The notes below the pieces were generated by a model, which saw nothing but the letters and a program-made list of their open reading frames with translations, made no database searches and was not told the origin of the DNA. Shown piece by piece: positions 47,195-56,449 of a stretch of DNA of 64,000 nt. How positions within the stretch are numbered: position 1 is the first letter of the stretch; the number at the start of each line of letters is the position of its first letter. Source of the stretch: Pinibacter aurantiacus (lineage in GTDB: Bacteria > Bacteroidota > Bacteroidia > Chitinophagales > Chitinophagaceae); the NCBI RefSeq assembly GCF_019130065.1, contig NZ_JAHSPG010000018.1:496001-560000 (forward strand). The letters are read 5' to 3'. Made by a program: the position numbers and the translations under genes.

Positions 47195-48487
47195 TCATTT
47201 CACATAAAAAGGAAAGTTCGCTGTAGCCACTTTGTTCTTGCCATCACTTACATAAATAAACAAACGATAAGCGCCTTGTTTAGCGGGAGCAGTGAACGTA
47301 ATGTTGCTCTGATTGATCTCGCCAACAACAAAATGCTCAGCTGGTTTTGGGCGACCTTCAAAGTCTCCGCCTTCACTGAGTTGAGTAGGTTCGGGAAGCA
47401 TTTCCCAGCGATAAATGATTCTGTCATTATCAGGATCAAATGCCGCGACAGCAGCTTTATAATTAGTGCCTGCTGTTAAGTATAGATAATCTGTCGATTT
47501 CTTGCCGTCTATTTGCAATGAATAAATATGCGGTGCCCTGTTGCGTGGCCATGTTGCTGTCCATAAATATTGCATCACGTCGATCACTTCCGTTTCTTCA
47601 CCTTTTTCTGTAAACAAACCATACCAGGTAGGAGTGCGTTCCTGTTTTTGTCCCCACAAAAACACATAGGACCCAAGGCACTTTTCTTTATCGCGACCAA
47701 TTGAATATTCATAGCGGGTTTTATAAACCGCCGCCTTTTCACTACTTGTTTCTTCTATCGCGGATTTCCATGGAGTAGATAAACTTTCCCAATGACCTGT
47801 TGGTCCCCATTCAGTTACCATGTAAGCACCTGCCCAAGCCGCATTACGAATATTCTTCGGCAAACCTGCCAGATCACCGTAGGTGTTGATGCCAAGAAAA
47901 TCAAGATCAGGGCAAGATGTATTAATAAGACCAATCACATCTTTATTTGCCCCTGCAAGCACCGTGCAAACAGGATGGTTGGAATCGAGCGAGTGAATCA
48001 TTTTAGCAATATCATTCACCGCGTTCCATACTTTAGGATTCTTGTAATTAAGATTAAGCTCGTTGCCAATGCCCCAGGCAAGCAGTGCCGGATGATCTTT
48101 ATATTTCAAAACCTCTCCCCGCAATTTGTCCAATTGTTTCCTTACAGCAGCAGTATCATCATATCTGAATCCATGACGCTCGGCAGTAACGCTAAGCCCC
48201 ATCAAAACAGTAAGACCATATTTCTGCGCAGAGTCCAGCACCTTCTGCCCCTTGTCGCTTCCCCACGTGCGGATGGAGTTGCCACCATAAGCGGCTATGC
48301 GTTCAGGGTAGGCCGAACCGCCGGCTCCCTTAACAAAATAGGGCTGACCGCCGCGCAAGAGCTGGAATCCGTCAGTTCCTTTAACTATTTCAACTTTGAC
48401 CGGCTTTTGTAAGGCTGCATTTTGTGCAATGCTTTTCACTGCAAAAGCATTTGTTACACAGAAAATGAAGAATAGAAATCGTTTCAT
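47195..48487 (-). CDS. GH-A clan (GH2-like TIM barrel) secreted glycosidase
   Basis: This 430-residue enzyme has a signal peptide (MKRFLFFIFCVTNAFAVKSIAQ). Its TIM barrel (about 30-315) resembles the catalytic domain of GH2 without the sandwich domains: FVKGAGGSAYPERIAAYGGNSIRTW, HPALLAWGIGNELN with the likely acid/base Glu, and MVTEWGPTGHWES with the likely nucleophile Glu. A C-terminal Ig/cadherin-like domain (about 325-430, AAVAAFDPDNDRIIYRWEMLPE, AYRLFIYVSDG) completes it. Similar proteins are often annotated as GH2 or beta-glucanosyltransferase-like enzymes, and the substrate is not predictable. It is a single gene between the zeta-like pair and PUL 4. Confidence 0.78.
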   Translation of the reverse strand: MKRFLFFIFCVTNAFAVKSIAQNAALQKPVKVEIVKGTDGFQLLRGGQPYFVKGAGGSAYPERIAAYGGNSIRTWGSDKGQKVLDSAQKYGLTVLMGLSVTAERHGFRYDDTAAVRKQLDKLRGEVLKYKDHPALLAWGIGNELNLNYKNPKVWNAVNDIAKMIHSLDSNHPVCTVLAGANKDVIGLINTSCPDLDFLGINTYGDLAGLPKNIRNAAWAGAYMVTEWGPTGHWESLSTPWKSAIEETSSEKAAVYKTRYEYSIGRDKEKCLGSYVFLWGQKQERTPTWYGLFTEKGEETEVIDVMQYLWTATWPRNRAPHIYSLQIDGKKSTDYLYLTAGTNYKAAVAAFDPDNDRIIYRWEMLPEPTQLSEGGDFEGRPKPAEHFVVGEINQSNITFTAPAKQGAYRLFIYVSDGKNKVATANFPFYVK

Positions 48488-48589
48488 CGAGTTAGTATTT
48501 TCAGCGCCAAAAGTAACTCACATTCCCTTGTTGTCTTTGAATATTTGCCTGTGGCTCACAGATAATATCATCTTGTAGAGGTTTTGGCG

Positions 48590-49024
48590 TATAAACATGT
48601 CGCTCCTACGGAGCTGATATTCACTTTGCGAAATTCATACATCAGCTACGAACGTTTTACCCCTGCGGGGTAATTTCAAAGTTCAGTCTGGTAGAAGCTC
48701 CGCAAGTGCTAAATGTTCGTAGAACTATAAACACGGTATTATGATAGAAACTCCATAACAACAACATGGTTACGAACGTTTCACCCTCACGGAATTATTT
48801 TAAAGTTCAGTTTGGCAGGAGCTCCGTAGTAGCCAAATGTTCGCAGAAATAGGAACCATATCATTTATAAACAACAGCTACATAGGACCGACATGTTCAC
48901 GAATGTTTCACCCATGCACAATCATTTCAACGTTTAGTCTGGTAAAAGCTCCGTAAGAGCTAAATGTTCGTAGACCTATGACACATGTCATTTATAATGA
49001 ACAGCTCCGTAGGAGCGACATGTT
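48590..49024. repeat. CATGTCGCTCCTACGGAG family, expanded array of three decayed internal units
   Basis: The ends are ACATGTCGCTCC (48595) and GGAGCGACATGT (49012). Between them are three tandem units of about 77 bases (48646-48722, 48770-48845, 48898-48973), each running from ACGAA(C/T)GTTT to AAATGTTCG(T/C)AG. The period is about 124-128 bases. A single-unit version is at 60314. Confidence 0.82.
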
Positions 49025-49592
49025 ACCAGCAATGTAATGCAAAAGAACAGCCCTTACCCGAAGGGTATTCAGTGCAGAGGGCGCGGGAAATAAACAACAA
49101 GACGCAAGTACATAACCTTGCGTTACCAATATTAATATTGAAGATTTCCTTCGTTAAAAAAAATAAAAAAATAATCCTACTAAATTTGTAGACTATTAAA
49201 AAAGATATTACTTTTGGTTCAATAAGTAAAGTATGCACACGATCAATACAATACTGGTTAATGTTACGCAACGTAACGATGTGATGAAATTTTCATACCC
49301 ACGACCTGCTTGCTGCTGCTGTTGTTAGGCATACCTGCCCCGTCCTCTATTATTTACTATTCATTTTAAGGAAAGAAACTCAAGGCGAAGAAATTCTCCC
49401 TGTAGTGCTATTTATCAACCAACATTAAACAACTACCTGCTTATGATTTGTAGAAGAAAATAATCCAACTTTTTAAAAAAGATGGCCGGAACTGTTCGTA
49501 CCAGCACCGGCCTGAATCAAACAAGGCTTTGCATAACGACCTGCGGATTACCACAGGCAGTGGCCTATTATTTAATTACTAAATCAAATGTA
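49025..49592. other. Leader region of PUL 4
   Basis: TAAATTTG (49181-49188) matches the -7 consensus but lacks a clear -33. The perfect palindrome GTTACG-CAA-CGTAAC (49263-49277) is a possible operator. The open frame from 49482 in this leader is treated as non-coding because the SusC signal peptide starts at 49593. Confidence 0.4.
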
Positions 49593-52500
49593 ATGAAAAA
49601 ACATTTCCTGTTAGGAATATGGTTTTTACTACTTTATCCCTTTGCGACATTCGCTCAGTCAACACCGGAACCGCTCATCAATGCAGTATTTGAAGGAACC
49701 ATTATAGATAGTAAAACGCACGTGCCCCTGGAAGGCGCAACTGTTCAGTTAAAAGGAACCACACACCAGGTAATTACCGACAAGAACGGAAAATTTGCCT
49801 TTAGAACAGGCCAAAAATTACCCGCAGAAATCATTGTAAGCTTTACGGGGTACCAAACATACGAAACCAGGGTAGATGTTTCAGGCATAAAGGTGAATCT
49901 TGTTCAGGGGCAAACACAGCTAAACGAAGTGGTCGTTGTTGGCTATGGAACCCAACGCAGAAGCGACATTACAGGCTCCGTTGTTTCTGTTCCTAAAAAT
50001 TTACTGACGCAACAAACCCCTTCCTTTGATAACCTTTTGCAAGGCTCTGTTGCCGGGGTTACAGTAACACAAAGTTCTGGTCAGCCGGGTGCTACATCAA
50101 CCATTCGCGTTCGTGGCGGCAACTCAATTTCATTCGGTAATGACCCGTTGTATGTGATTGACGGATTTATTGTGTACAACAACAATGGCTACGTTAACAC
50201 CGGCGCTGCAAATGGCCCGGGCATCAATGCCCTTTCAACCATCAATCCAAGTGACATCGAATCCATTGACGTATTGAAAGATGCATCGGCAACAGCTATA
50301 TACGGATCGAATGGTGCCAATGGCGTTGTGATCATTACTACAAAACGTGGTAGAAAGGGTTCTACTGAAATAAGCTACAGTAATAGCCTTGGCAACCAAA
50401 CTGTTTCAAAAAAGCTATCATTGCTAAACGCTTCGCAGTGGGGTGCACTGGTAAATGACATTAACAGAAGTGATGGAAAGCCCATCACCTACAGCGATTC
50501 AGCGCTTGCAGCGTTAGGCGTGGGATCTGATTGGCAAAGTGCCGCGTTAAGAAAAGCATTTCAGCAAAATCACGAACTGTCAGTTTCCGGCGGTGATGAG
50601 AAGTCAAGATTTCTTATCTCCGGAAACTATTATGACCAGGATGGTATCATTTTAAATTCAGGTTTCAAACGTTTTAGTGGTCGTATTAACTACGAAAGAA
50701 ATGTTACCAGCAAGTTCAAGATAAGCACCAATGTTTTTGGAAGTCGAGCCAAGGTAAATGCACCTTTTGGAAACGCGAATATTAACAACTCGTCCTCCCA
50801 ACCAGGTGGTGGATTCTCAAGCATATTGTTCACATCACCCGCAGCTCCTATAAAAAATGCTGATGGTACATACAACACTACCAGCGCTTTACTTTCGTCT
50901 ACCAACCCAATCCAGGATTTGGTAAGCACCATCAACCAAACGACCGTTACACGTTTGCTGGCGAATGTTGCAGGTGAATATAAGTTCACAAAAGAGCTTA
51001 CTTTAAAAGTTACAGCAGGCGTTGATCTCCTTAACAGCAAACAGAACTATTACTCACCAACTTATGCGGGTTCGCCTGCAGGCGCTAGTGGCACTGGTTA
51101 TTCTGTAAGCGGTTATGCAGCAGTGGGTAGCGCGGCGGCTACTATCTGGTTAAATGAAAATACGCTTACCTACGAGCATGCTTTTAATAACAAGCATTTC
51201 TTAACTGCACTTGCAGGTTACACCACAAAATCTGAACACGGAGAATCGGCGGTGGCTTCAGCGCAAAAGTTCAGCAACAACATCACCACTTATAACAACC
51301 TCGCATCTGCCGGAACGGCCAATCTGCCTACCTCCAGTAGCCGCGACCAGGTGCAGAATTCATTTTTGGCAAGAGTTAGTTATTCTTATTTGCATAAATA
51401 CAACGTCACCATTTCCGAAAGAGCGGATGGCGCTTCTCAGTTAGGAGAAAACAACAAGTGGGGATATTTTCCTTCCATTGGTTTGTCATGGAACGTAGAC
51501 AAGGAAGACTTTTTCAAGCATGTTGACAACACGATCAACAGTTTAAAACTTCGTGTAACGGCTGGACAAACAGGTAACTCAAATATTCCGCCATACAGTT
51601 CTTTGCCTTCTTTAACGCCTACCAATTATTATTTCGGTTCGCCGCAAACACTTGCTACGGGACTTTCACCAAATCAGTTGGGCAACCCTGACCTGAAATG
51701 GGAAACAACCACGCAATACAACGCAGGTCTGGATGTTGCCCTTCTGCACAACCGCATCAACTTTTCATTTGATGCGTACTACAAGAAAACAACCGACCTC
51801 TTGCTGAATGTACCATTGCCTTTGTATACAGGCTATGCTACCAAACTCGAAAATATCGGAAGCGTAGAAAACAAAGGCATAGAGCTGGCACTGAATACGC
51901 AGAACATTGTTACAAAGAAATTCCTATGGTCGTCTACCATTGTGTTTGGACTCAACCGCAACAAAGTTCTGGCGCTTGAACCGGGTGTGAATAGTTATTT
52001 CCCTACCGCACCTATTGGTCTTGTATCACCTGTGATCGTTAAAGTGGGATTGCCTGTGGGAGCATTCTGGGGTTATTCAACCGATGGTTTGTTAACGCAA
52101 GCTGACATCGATAAAGGAGTGCCATTGTTATCCGGCGTATCACAAACAGTGGGAGATAGAAAATACCTGCCGCTTAAAGAAGGCACAACCGTTATCACCA
52201 GTGCTGACAAACATTACCTCGGTAGTGCGCAACCAAAGTTCACTGCAAGTTTTTCCAACACGCTTAACTATGGAGGATTTGATCTGTCCTTCTTACTGCA
52301 AGGTTCTTACGGAAACAAACTGTTTAACCAATTGGCGCAAAACCTGGAAAGGCCAACGTTAACAACCAACGGCCCTTCAACGCAATTGGAAAGATACAGT
52401 GCATCGAATCCAAACGGAACTATGCCAAGAGCAACGAACGCTCCGGTAACGCAAGTGACTGACCGCTACATTGAAGATGCATCTTACATCAGGTTGAAGA

Positions 52501-52724
52501 ACATTTCACTTGGATATAGTTTTCCTATCAGCGTGCTGTCTAAACTACATGCAACACAGTTGAGACTATTCATCTCTGCACAAAACCTGTTCACCATCAC
52601 CAAGTACACGGGCTACGATCCTGAGGCAAACTACTACGACGCAGACAATACCAAGGCCGGTATAGATTATGGTATCTATCCATCTTCTAAAACTTTCCTG
52701 GGTGGCCTTAAAGTAACCTTTTAG
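49593..52724 (+). CDS. SusC-like TonB-dependent transporter (PUL 4)
   Basis: This 1043-residue outer-membrane transporter starts at the ATG of the signal peptide (MKKHFLLGIWFLLLYPFATFAQ) rather than at 49482. It has CarboxypepD_reg (GTIIDSKTHVPLEGATVQLKG), the signature EVVVVGYGTQRRSDITGSV, plug motifs (IRVRGGNSISFGNDPLYVIDG, ATAIYGSNGANGVVIITTKRG) and a barrel ending GGLKVTF. No STN domain is present and no dedicated sensor gene is adjacent, so regulation is not evident. SusD follows 7 bases later, then a sulfatase. The substrate is therefore probably sulfated. Confidence 0.95.
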   Translation: MKKHFLLGIWFLLLYPFATFAQSTPEPLINAVFEGTIIDSKTHVPLEGATVQLKGTTHQVITDKNGKFAFRTGQKLPAEIIVSFTGYQTYETRVDVSGIKVNLVQGQTQLNEVVVVGYGTQRRSDITGSVVSVPKNLLTQQTPSFDNLLQGSVAGVTVTQSSGQPGATSTIRVRGGNSISFGNDPLYVIDGFIVYNNNGYVNTGAANGPGINALSTINPSDIESIDVLKDASATAIYGSNGANGVVIITTKRGRKGSTEISYSNSLGNQTVSKKLSLLNASQWGALVNDINRSDGKPITYSDSALAALGVGSDWQSAALRKAFQQNHELSVSGGDEKSRFLISGNYYDQDGIILNSGFKRFSGRINYERNVTSKFKISTNVFGSRAKVNAPFGNANINNSSSQPGGGFSSILFTSPAAPIKNADGTYNTTSALLSSTNPIQDLVSTINQTTVTRLLANVAGEYKFTKELTLKVTAGVDLLNSKQNYYSPTYAGSPAGASGTGYSVSGYAAVGSAAATIWLNENTLTYEHAFNNKHFLTALAGYTTKSEHGESAVASAQKFSNNITTYNNLASAGTANLPTSSSRDQVQNSFLARVSYSYLHKYNVTISERADGASQLGENNKWGYFPSIGLSWNVDKEDFFKHVDNTINSLKLRVTAGQTGNSNIPPYSSLPSLTPTNYYFGSPQTLATGLSPNQLGNPDLKWETTTQYNAGLDVALLHNRINFSFDAYYKKTTDLLLNVPLPLYTGYATKLENIGSVENKGIELALNTQNIVTKKFLWSSTIVFGLNRNKVLALEPGVNSYFPTAPIGLVSPVIVKVGLPVGAFWGYSTDGLLTQADIDKGVPLLSGVSQTVGDRKYLPLKEGTTVITSADKHYLGSAQPKFTASFSNTLNYGGFDLSFLLQGSYGNKLFNQLAQNLERPTLTTNGPSTQLERYSASNPNGTMPRATNAPVTQVTDRYIEDASYIRLKNISLGYSFPISVLSKLHATQLRLFISAQNLFTITKYTGYDPEANYYDADNTKAGIDYGIYPSSKTFLGGLKVTF

Positions 52725-52731
52725 TTATTAA

Positions 52732-54297
52732 ATGAATAATGCAATGAAAAGAATTTCCCTTTATATAAAACTACCTTTTGCAGCGACAATCTTATTGATG
52801 TCGTGCAACAAGCTGACTGAGAATCCTTCCGGCGTTATTGTCGCTTCTCAGTTCTACAAAACATCTTCCGATGCAGTAACGGCTGTAACAGCGGCGTACA
52901 ACACATTGAACAGCGATCCTGCAGGCGACTTTCCAATGTATGGACGCCAGTTGAACTTGCTCACGGATAACAACAGCGACAATCAGAATTTCAGTCCTAG
53001 CAACACCAATCCTGATGTGCGTGCACTTGGCACGGCTACTTATGTGTCTGCCAACAGCCGCATTCAGAAGAACTGGCAGCAACACTACTATGGCATCAGC
53101 AAAGCGAATGTTGCAATTGATAATATTGCCAATATTCCCGTCGGGCAGTTTAGCGATACGACATTAAAACCTCGTCTCATCAGGGAAGCAAAGTTTATAA
53201 GAGGACTGCTGTACTTTAATCTGGTGCGGTTGTTTGGCGGCGTGCCATTGGTATTGCATGATGCAACAACAACTGGCGTGAATGATCTTGTGCATGCAAG
53301 CCGCGCTTCTAAAGATGAAGTATATGCACAGATCATAACTGACCTTACTGACGCTACCAATTTACCTGCAACCTATTCTGCTGCAAATACCGGCAGAGCT
53401 ACAAGTGGCGCGGCTCATGCGTTGCTGGCAAAAGTGTACGTGGCCCGCAAAGACTGGCCGAATGCATTGAAAGAATTGCAAAAAGTTTTGAACGCAGGAA
53501 CATTCCCCGGCGCAACAGGCACCTATAATTACGGACTGTTTTCTAACTATAAAGATGCATTTCAAAAGGCGACAAAGAACGGTGTAGAACATATTTTCTC
53601 CGCGCAGTTTGCAACGGGCCTGGGCGCAGCCAACACTACGCAGTACCTAAGCAGCAGCTTTACATCGTTTAACACAGGTGTGTTTCCGATCGATTGTATT
53701 TCGGATAGCAGTGTAGTAAAAATCTTTGAAGATGCGGATACACGCAAGGGTGTAAGTTTTTATACAACTGTTTACAATTCATCTACCGGAGCAAATGTTG
53801 TGTTCAACAACGCGTACACTCCTTACTTAAACAAGTTTGTGGACTACAGCTTAACCCCACTGGCTCCGCAAAACCCAAGTGGAGTGAACTTCCCGGTAAT
53901 TCGCTATGCAGATATTCTTTTGTTGTATGCAGAGGTATTAAATGAAATAAACGGAGGCCCTACCGCAGATGCTTACACAGCCATCAACCTTGTGCGCACA
54001 CGCGCATATGCTGGTGTACCGCATGATGTAACGCCGGGGCTTAATCAATCAGATTTCCGCGATACACTTTTTCTTGAAAGAAGAAAAGAGTTTGTACAGG
54101 AAGGGCAGCGCTGGTTCGACCTGGTGAGACGCGGTGTAAATACGCAGACCGGTCAGCCTTACCTCGTAGATGCATTAAAAGTTATTGCGGCAAAAAAGGC
54201 AGGCATTGAAGCAAAGGACACTTTGTATCCGATTCCGCTGGTAGAGATCCAAACCAATCCAAACCTGAAACAAAACCCAGGCTGGGAGGGGAACTAA
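52732..54297 (+). CDS. SusD/RagB-family lipoprotein (PUL 4)
   Basis: This 521-residue lipoprotein has a lipobox with Cys in LLMSC-NKLTE. SusD features include ASQFYKTSSDAVTAVTAAYN, REAKFIRGLLYFNLVRLFGGVPLV, TSGAAHALLAKVYVARKDW, VIRYADILLLYAEVLNEING and LERRKEFVQEGQRWFDLVRRG, ending YPIPLVEIQTNPNLKQNPGW. It lies 7 bases after SusC. The start may be ATG 52732 or ATG 52744, and both lead into the same signal peptide. The sulfatase gene begins 35 bases after its stop. Confidence 0.95.
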   Translation: MNNAMKRISLYIKLPFAATILLMSCNKLTENPSGVIVASQFYKTSSDAVTAVTAAYNTLNSDPAGDFPMYGRQLNLLTDNNSDNQNFSPSNTNPDVRALGTATYVSANSRIQKNWQQHYYGISKANVAIDNIANIPVGQFSDTTLKPRLIREAKFIRGLLYFNLVRLFGGVPLVLHDATTTGVNDLVHASRASKDEVYAQIITDLTDATNLPATYSAANTGRATSGAAHALLAKVYVARKDWPNALKELQKVLNAGTFPGATGTYNYGLFSNYKDAFQKATKNGVEHIFSAQFATGLGAANTTQYLSSSFTSFNTGVFPIDCISDSSVVKIFEDADTRKGVSFYTTVYNSSTGANVVFNNAYTPYLNKFVDYSLTPLAPQNPSGVNFPVIRYADILLLYAEVLNEINGGPTADAYTAINLVRTRAYAGVPHDVTPGLNQSDFRDTLFLERRKEFVQEGQRWFDLVRRGVNTQTGQPYLVDALKVIAAKKAGIEAKDTLYPIPLVEIQTNPNLKQNPGWEGN

Positions 54298-54332
54298 CAA
54301 CTTTTGCAATCCATCCATAAACTAATACATAC

Positions 54333-56198
54333 ATGAAACTCAGAAGAAACAAATTTTATCACGCAATACTCATGGCCACATTAACGGCCTCTGTAACTGC
54401 AGCCCATTCGCAGCAAACTGCACAGCCTTACCAGGGCGTTGTCGGCAAAACACTGGCAGACTCTAAAGAATGGTGGCCCCAGCCTGTGAAGGCTCCGCAA
54501 GGCGCACCCAATGTGATCTGGATCGTGCTGGATGATGTAGGCTTTGGCGCTACGGGTACGTTTGGCGGACTTATCAACACACCGGTGTTTGATAGCCTTG
54601 CAGCTAACGGTCTCAAATACACGAATTTTCATACAGCCGCCATTTGCGCGCCAACAAGAGCCGCAGCATTAACTGGTCGCAACCATCACTCAGTGCACGA
54701 AGGAGGCTTTTCACACACCGTTTTATCTGCGGGCTTCCCGGGATACGACGGACGCATACCTTCGAAAGATGGTACCATTGCAGAGATATTGAGAGAGAAT
54801 GGTTACAATACTTTTGCAGTTGGCAAATACGGATTAACGCCCGACGAAGAAGCTTCTGATGCAGGCCCGTTTGACCGTTGGCCCACAGGTAAAGGATTTG
54901 AACACTATTTCGGATTTCTTGGCTCAGAAGATGACAACTATAAAACCAACCTGGTGGAAGACAACAGCCACATAAAACCGGATGGTCGTCACTTCAGCGA
55001 ACAGCTTACAGACAAAGCGATAAGTTATATTGAAAAACAAAAGAAAGCTGCACCAAGCAAACCATTCTTCCTGTACTATGCGCCAGGAGCAACACATGCG
55101 CCGCACCAGGTGGATACTTCATGGAGCAATTTGTACAAAGGAAAGTTTGATCAAGGTTGGGATGCATTCAGACAACAGGTATTTGACAGACAAAAGAAGC
55201 TGGGTGTAATTCCTGCCAATGCGGTTCTTCCGGAACGCAATCCAAAAATTCCCGCATGGAACTCACTTACCGCCGAGCAGAAAAAATTATACGCAAGATT
55301 CTTTGAAGTGTATGCGGGCTATCTTACTTATACAGATTACCAGGTGGGAAGAGTAGTCAATTACCTTAAGCAGATCAATCAGCTTAATAACACGTTGATC
55401 TTTGTTTTGATTGGAGACAATGGCGCAAGCAAGGAAGGCACTCAGTTTGGTGCAATTAGAGGACGTGGCACTTCGTTTGCATCCGGTGGTGTTACTGCAC
55501 AAAAATATCTTGAGTTAAACGAAAATGGCATTGAGCAGATTGGCACTCCTGAATCATTTGTAAACTATCCACTTGGTTGGGCACAGGCAGCAAATACACC
55601 TTTCAGATTCTGGAAAATGGATGCGCAATCTGAAGGTGGCACAAGAAATCCACTCATCGTTTTTTATCCAAACGGTATCAAAGACAAAGGTGGCATACGC
55701 ACGCAGTATGGTTACGTAACGGACCTCTTACCAACAACACTTGAGTTCGCAGGTATAAAAGCACCGGAATACATACGCGAAATAAAACAGGACACGATAC
55801 AAGGAACATCTTTGGTATATTCTGTTAATGATGCAAAAGCACCATCAAGACACACGCAGCAGTACTACTATATATTCGGTTCACGCTCCATTTACAAAGA
55901 TGGCTGGAAAGCTGCAGCAGCACACCATCCGGATATTCTGGACTTGAATAAATTCGCCGGCGAAGCCAAAGACTCCATTGCTAAAAACTACGACAATGAT
56001 GTGTGGGAGCTCTACAATCTCAACGAAGATCCTACTGAACGCGTGGACCTTGCAAAAAAATATCCGGAGAAAGTAAAAGAGTTGCAGGCATTGTTCGATG
56101 CAGATGCAAAAAAATACAACATCTATCCATTCATCGATTGGGAAGATGTGTTCTCGCGGAGGATACATAATAATGGAAATGCGACAGGGTTAAAGTAG
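54333..56198 (+). CDS. Secreted arylsulfatase, Cys-type (S1 family)
   Basis: This 621-residue enzyme has a signal peptide (ATLTASVTAAHSQ). It has the alkaline-phosphatase-like sulfatase fold with metal ligands in VLDDVGFG (Asp67, Asp68) and the sulfatase signature CAPTRAAALTGR (Cys105, Pro107, Arg109). Cys105 is converted to formylglycine by a maturase not encoded in this window. Later motifs are FAVGKYGL, FFLYYAPGATHAPH, IGDNGASKEG and EGGTRNPLIVFYP. The overall pattern resembles the AtsA-like S1_4 group, which cleaves aryl or alkyl sulfate esters. It is co-oriented with SusC/SusD and followed by membrane proteins. The true substrate (sulfated glycan, phenol, lipid or steroid) is not decided. 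Confidence 0.92.
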   Translation: MKLRRNKFYHAILMATLTASVTAAHSQQTAQPYQGVVGKTLADSKEWWPQPVKAPQGAPNVIWIVLDDVGFGATGTFGGLINTPVFDSLAANGLKYTNFHTAAICAPTRAAALTGRNHHSVHEGGFSHTVLSAGFPGYDGRIPSKDGTIAEILRENGYNTFAVGKYGLTPDEEASDAGPFDRWPTGKGFEHYFGFLGSEDDNYKTNLVEDNSHIKPDGRHFSEQLTDKAISYIEKQKKAAPSKPFFLYYAPGATHAPHQVDTSWSNLYKGKFDQGWDAFRQQVFDRQKKLGVIPANAVLPERNPKIPAWNSLTAEQKKLYARFFEVYAGYLTYTDYQVGRVVNYLKQINQLNNTLIFVLIGDNGASKEGTQFGAIRGRGTSFASGGVTAQKYLELNENGIEQIGTPESFVNYPLGWAQAANTPFRFWKMDAQSEGGTRNPLIVFYPNGIKDKGGIRTQYGYVTDLLPTTLEFAGIKAPEYIREIKQDTIQGTSLVYSVNDAKAPSRHTQQYYYIFGSRSIYKDGWKAAAAHHPDILDLNKFAGEAKDSIAKNYDNDVWELYNLNEDPTERVDLAKKYPEKVKELQALFDADAKKYNIYPFIDWEDVFSRRIHNNGNATGLK

Positions 56199-56290
56199 TT
56201 GAGAATTGAGAATGGAGAGTTGAGAGTTGAGAGTGAATTTGATCATTCGGCTTTTCACTTTTCACTCTCCATTCTCAACTCTCAACTCTC
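56199..56290. repeat. Palindrome of short tandem units (GAGAGTTGA-type)
   Basis: The left arm is GAGAATTGAGAATGGAGAGTT and repeats; the right arm is AACTCTCAACTCTCC. It begins at the sulfatase stop codon. The open frame across it is the repeat joined to a small real gene. Confidence 0.75.
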
Positions 56291-56315
56291 CACTTTCTAC
56301 AAAAAATTAACAACT

Positions 56316-56438
56316 ATGCAAATGGATGACGTAAACATTCTCACCAAAAAAATACTCGTAGGCTTTGCGCTTACCATCGTTCCATTGCTGATCATAGGTG
56401 GCGGCCTATGGCTTATCAGTCATTATTTACTGAAATAA
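56316..56438 (+). CDS. Small single-pass membrane protein (40 aa)
   Basis: This encodes 40 residues: a short polar N-terminus (MQMDDVNILTKK) followed by one strongly hydrophobic helix (ILVGFALTIVPLLIIGGGLWL). I started at ATG 56316, just after the palindrome; ATG 56322 is an alternative. It lies 11 bases before the hydroxylase gene and is very probably translated with it. Small membrane subunits of this size often assist larger membrane enzymes, but no family is recognised and the role is inferred from position only. Confidence 0.55.
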   Translation: MQMDDVNILTKKILVGFALTIVPLLIIGGGLWLISHYLLK

Positions 56439-56449
56439 AAAACAACATC

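Noticed and set aside
48590-49024. Possible CRISPR array, because of regularly spaced repeats
   Set aside because: Spacing segments are related to each other, the units are inverted palindromes, unit length is about 77 bases, and there are no cas genes.
49482-49592. Upstream extension of the PUL 4 SusC gene
   Set aside because: The 37 extra residues precede the signal peptide, which would not work internally; the ATG at 49593 fits.
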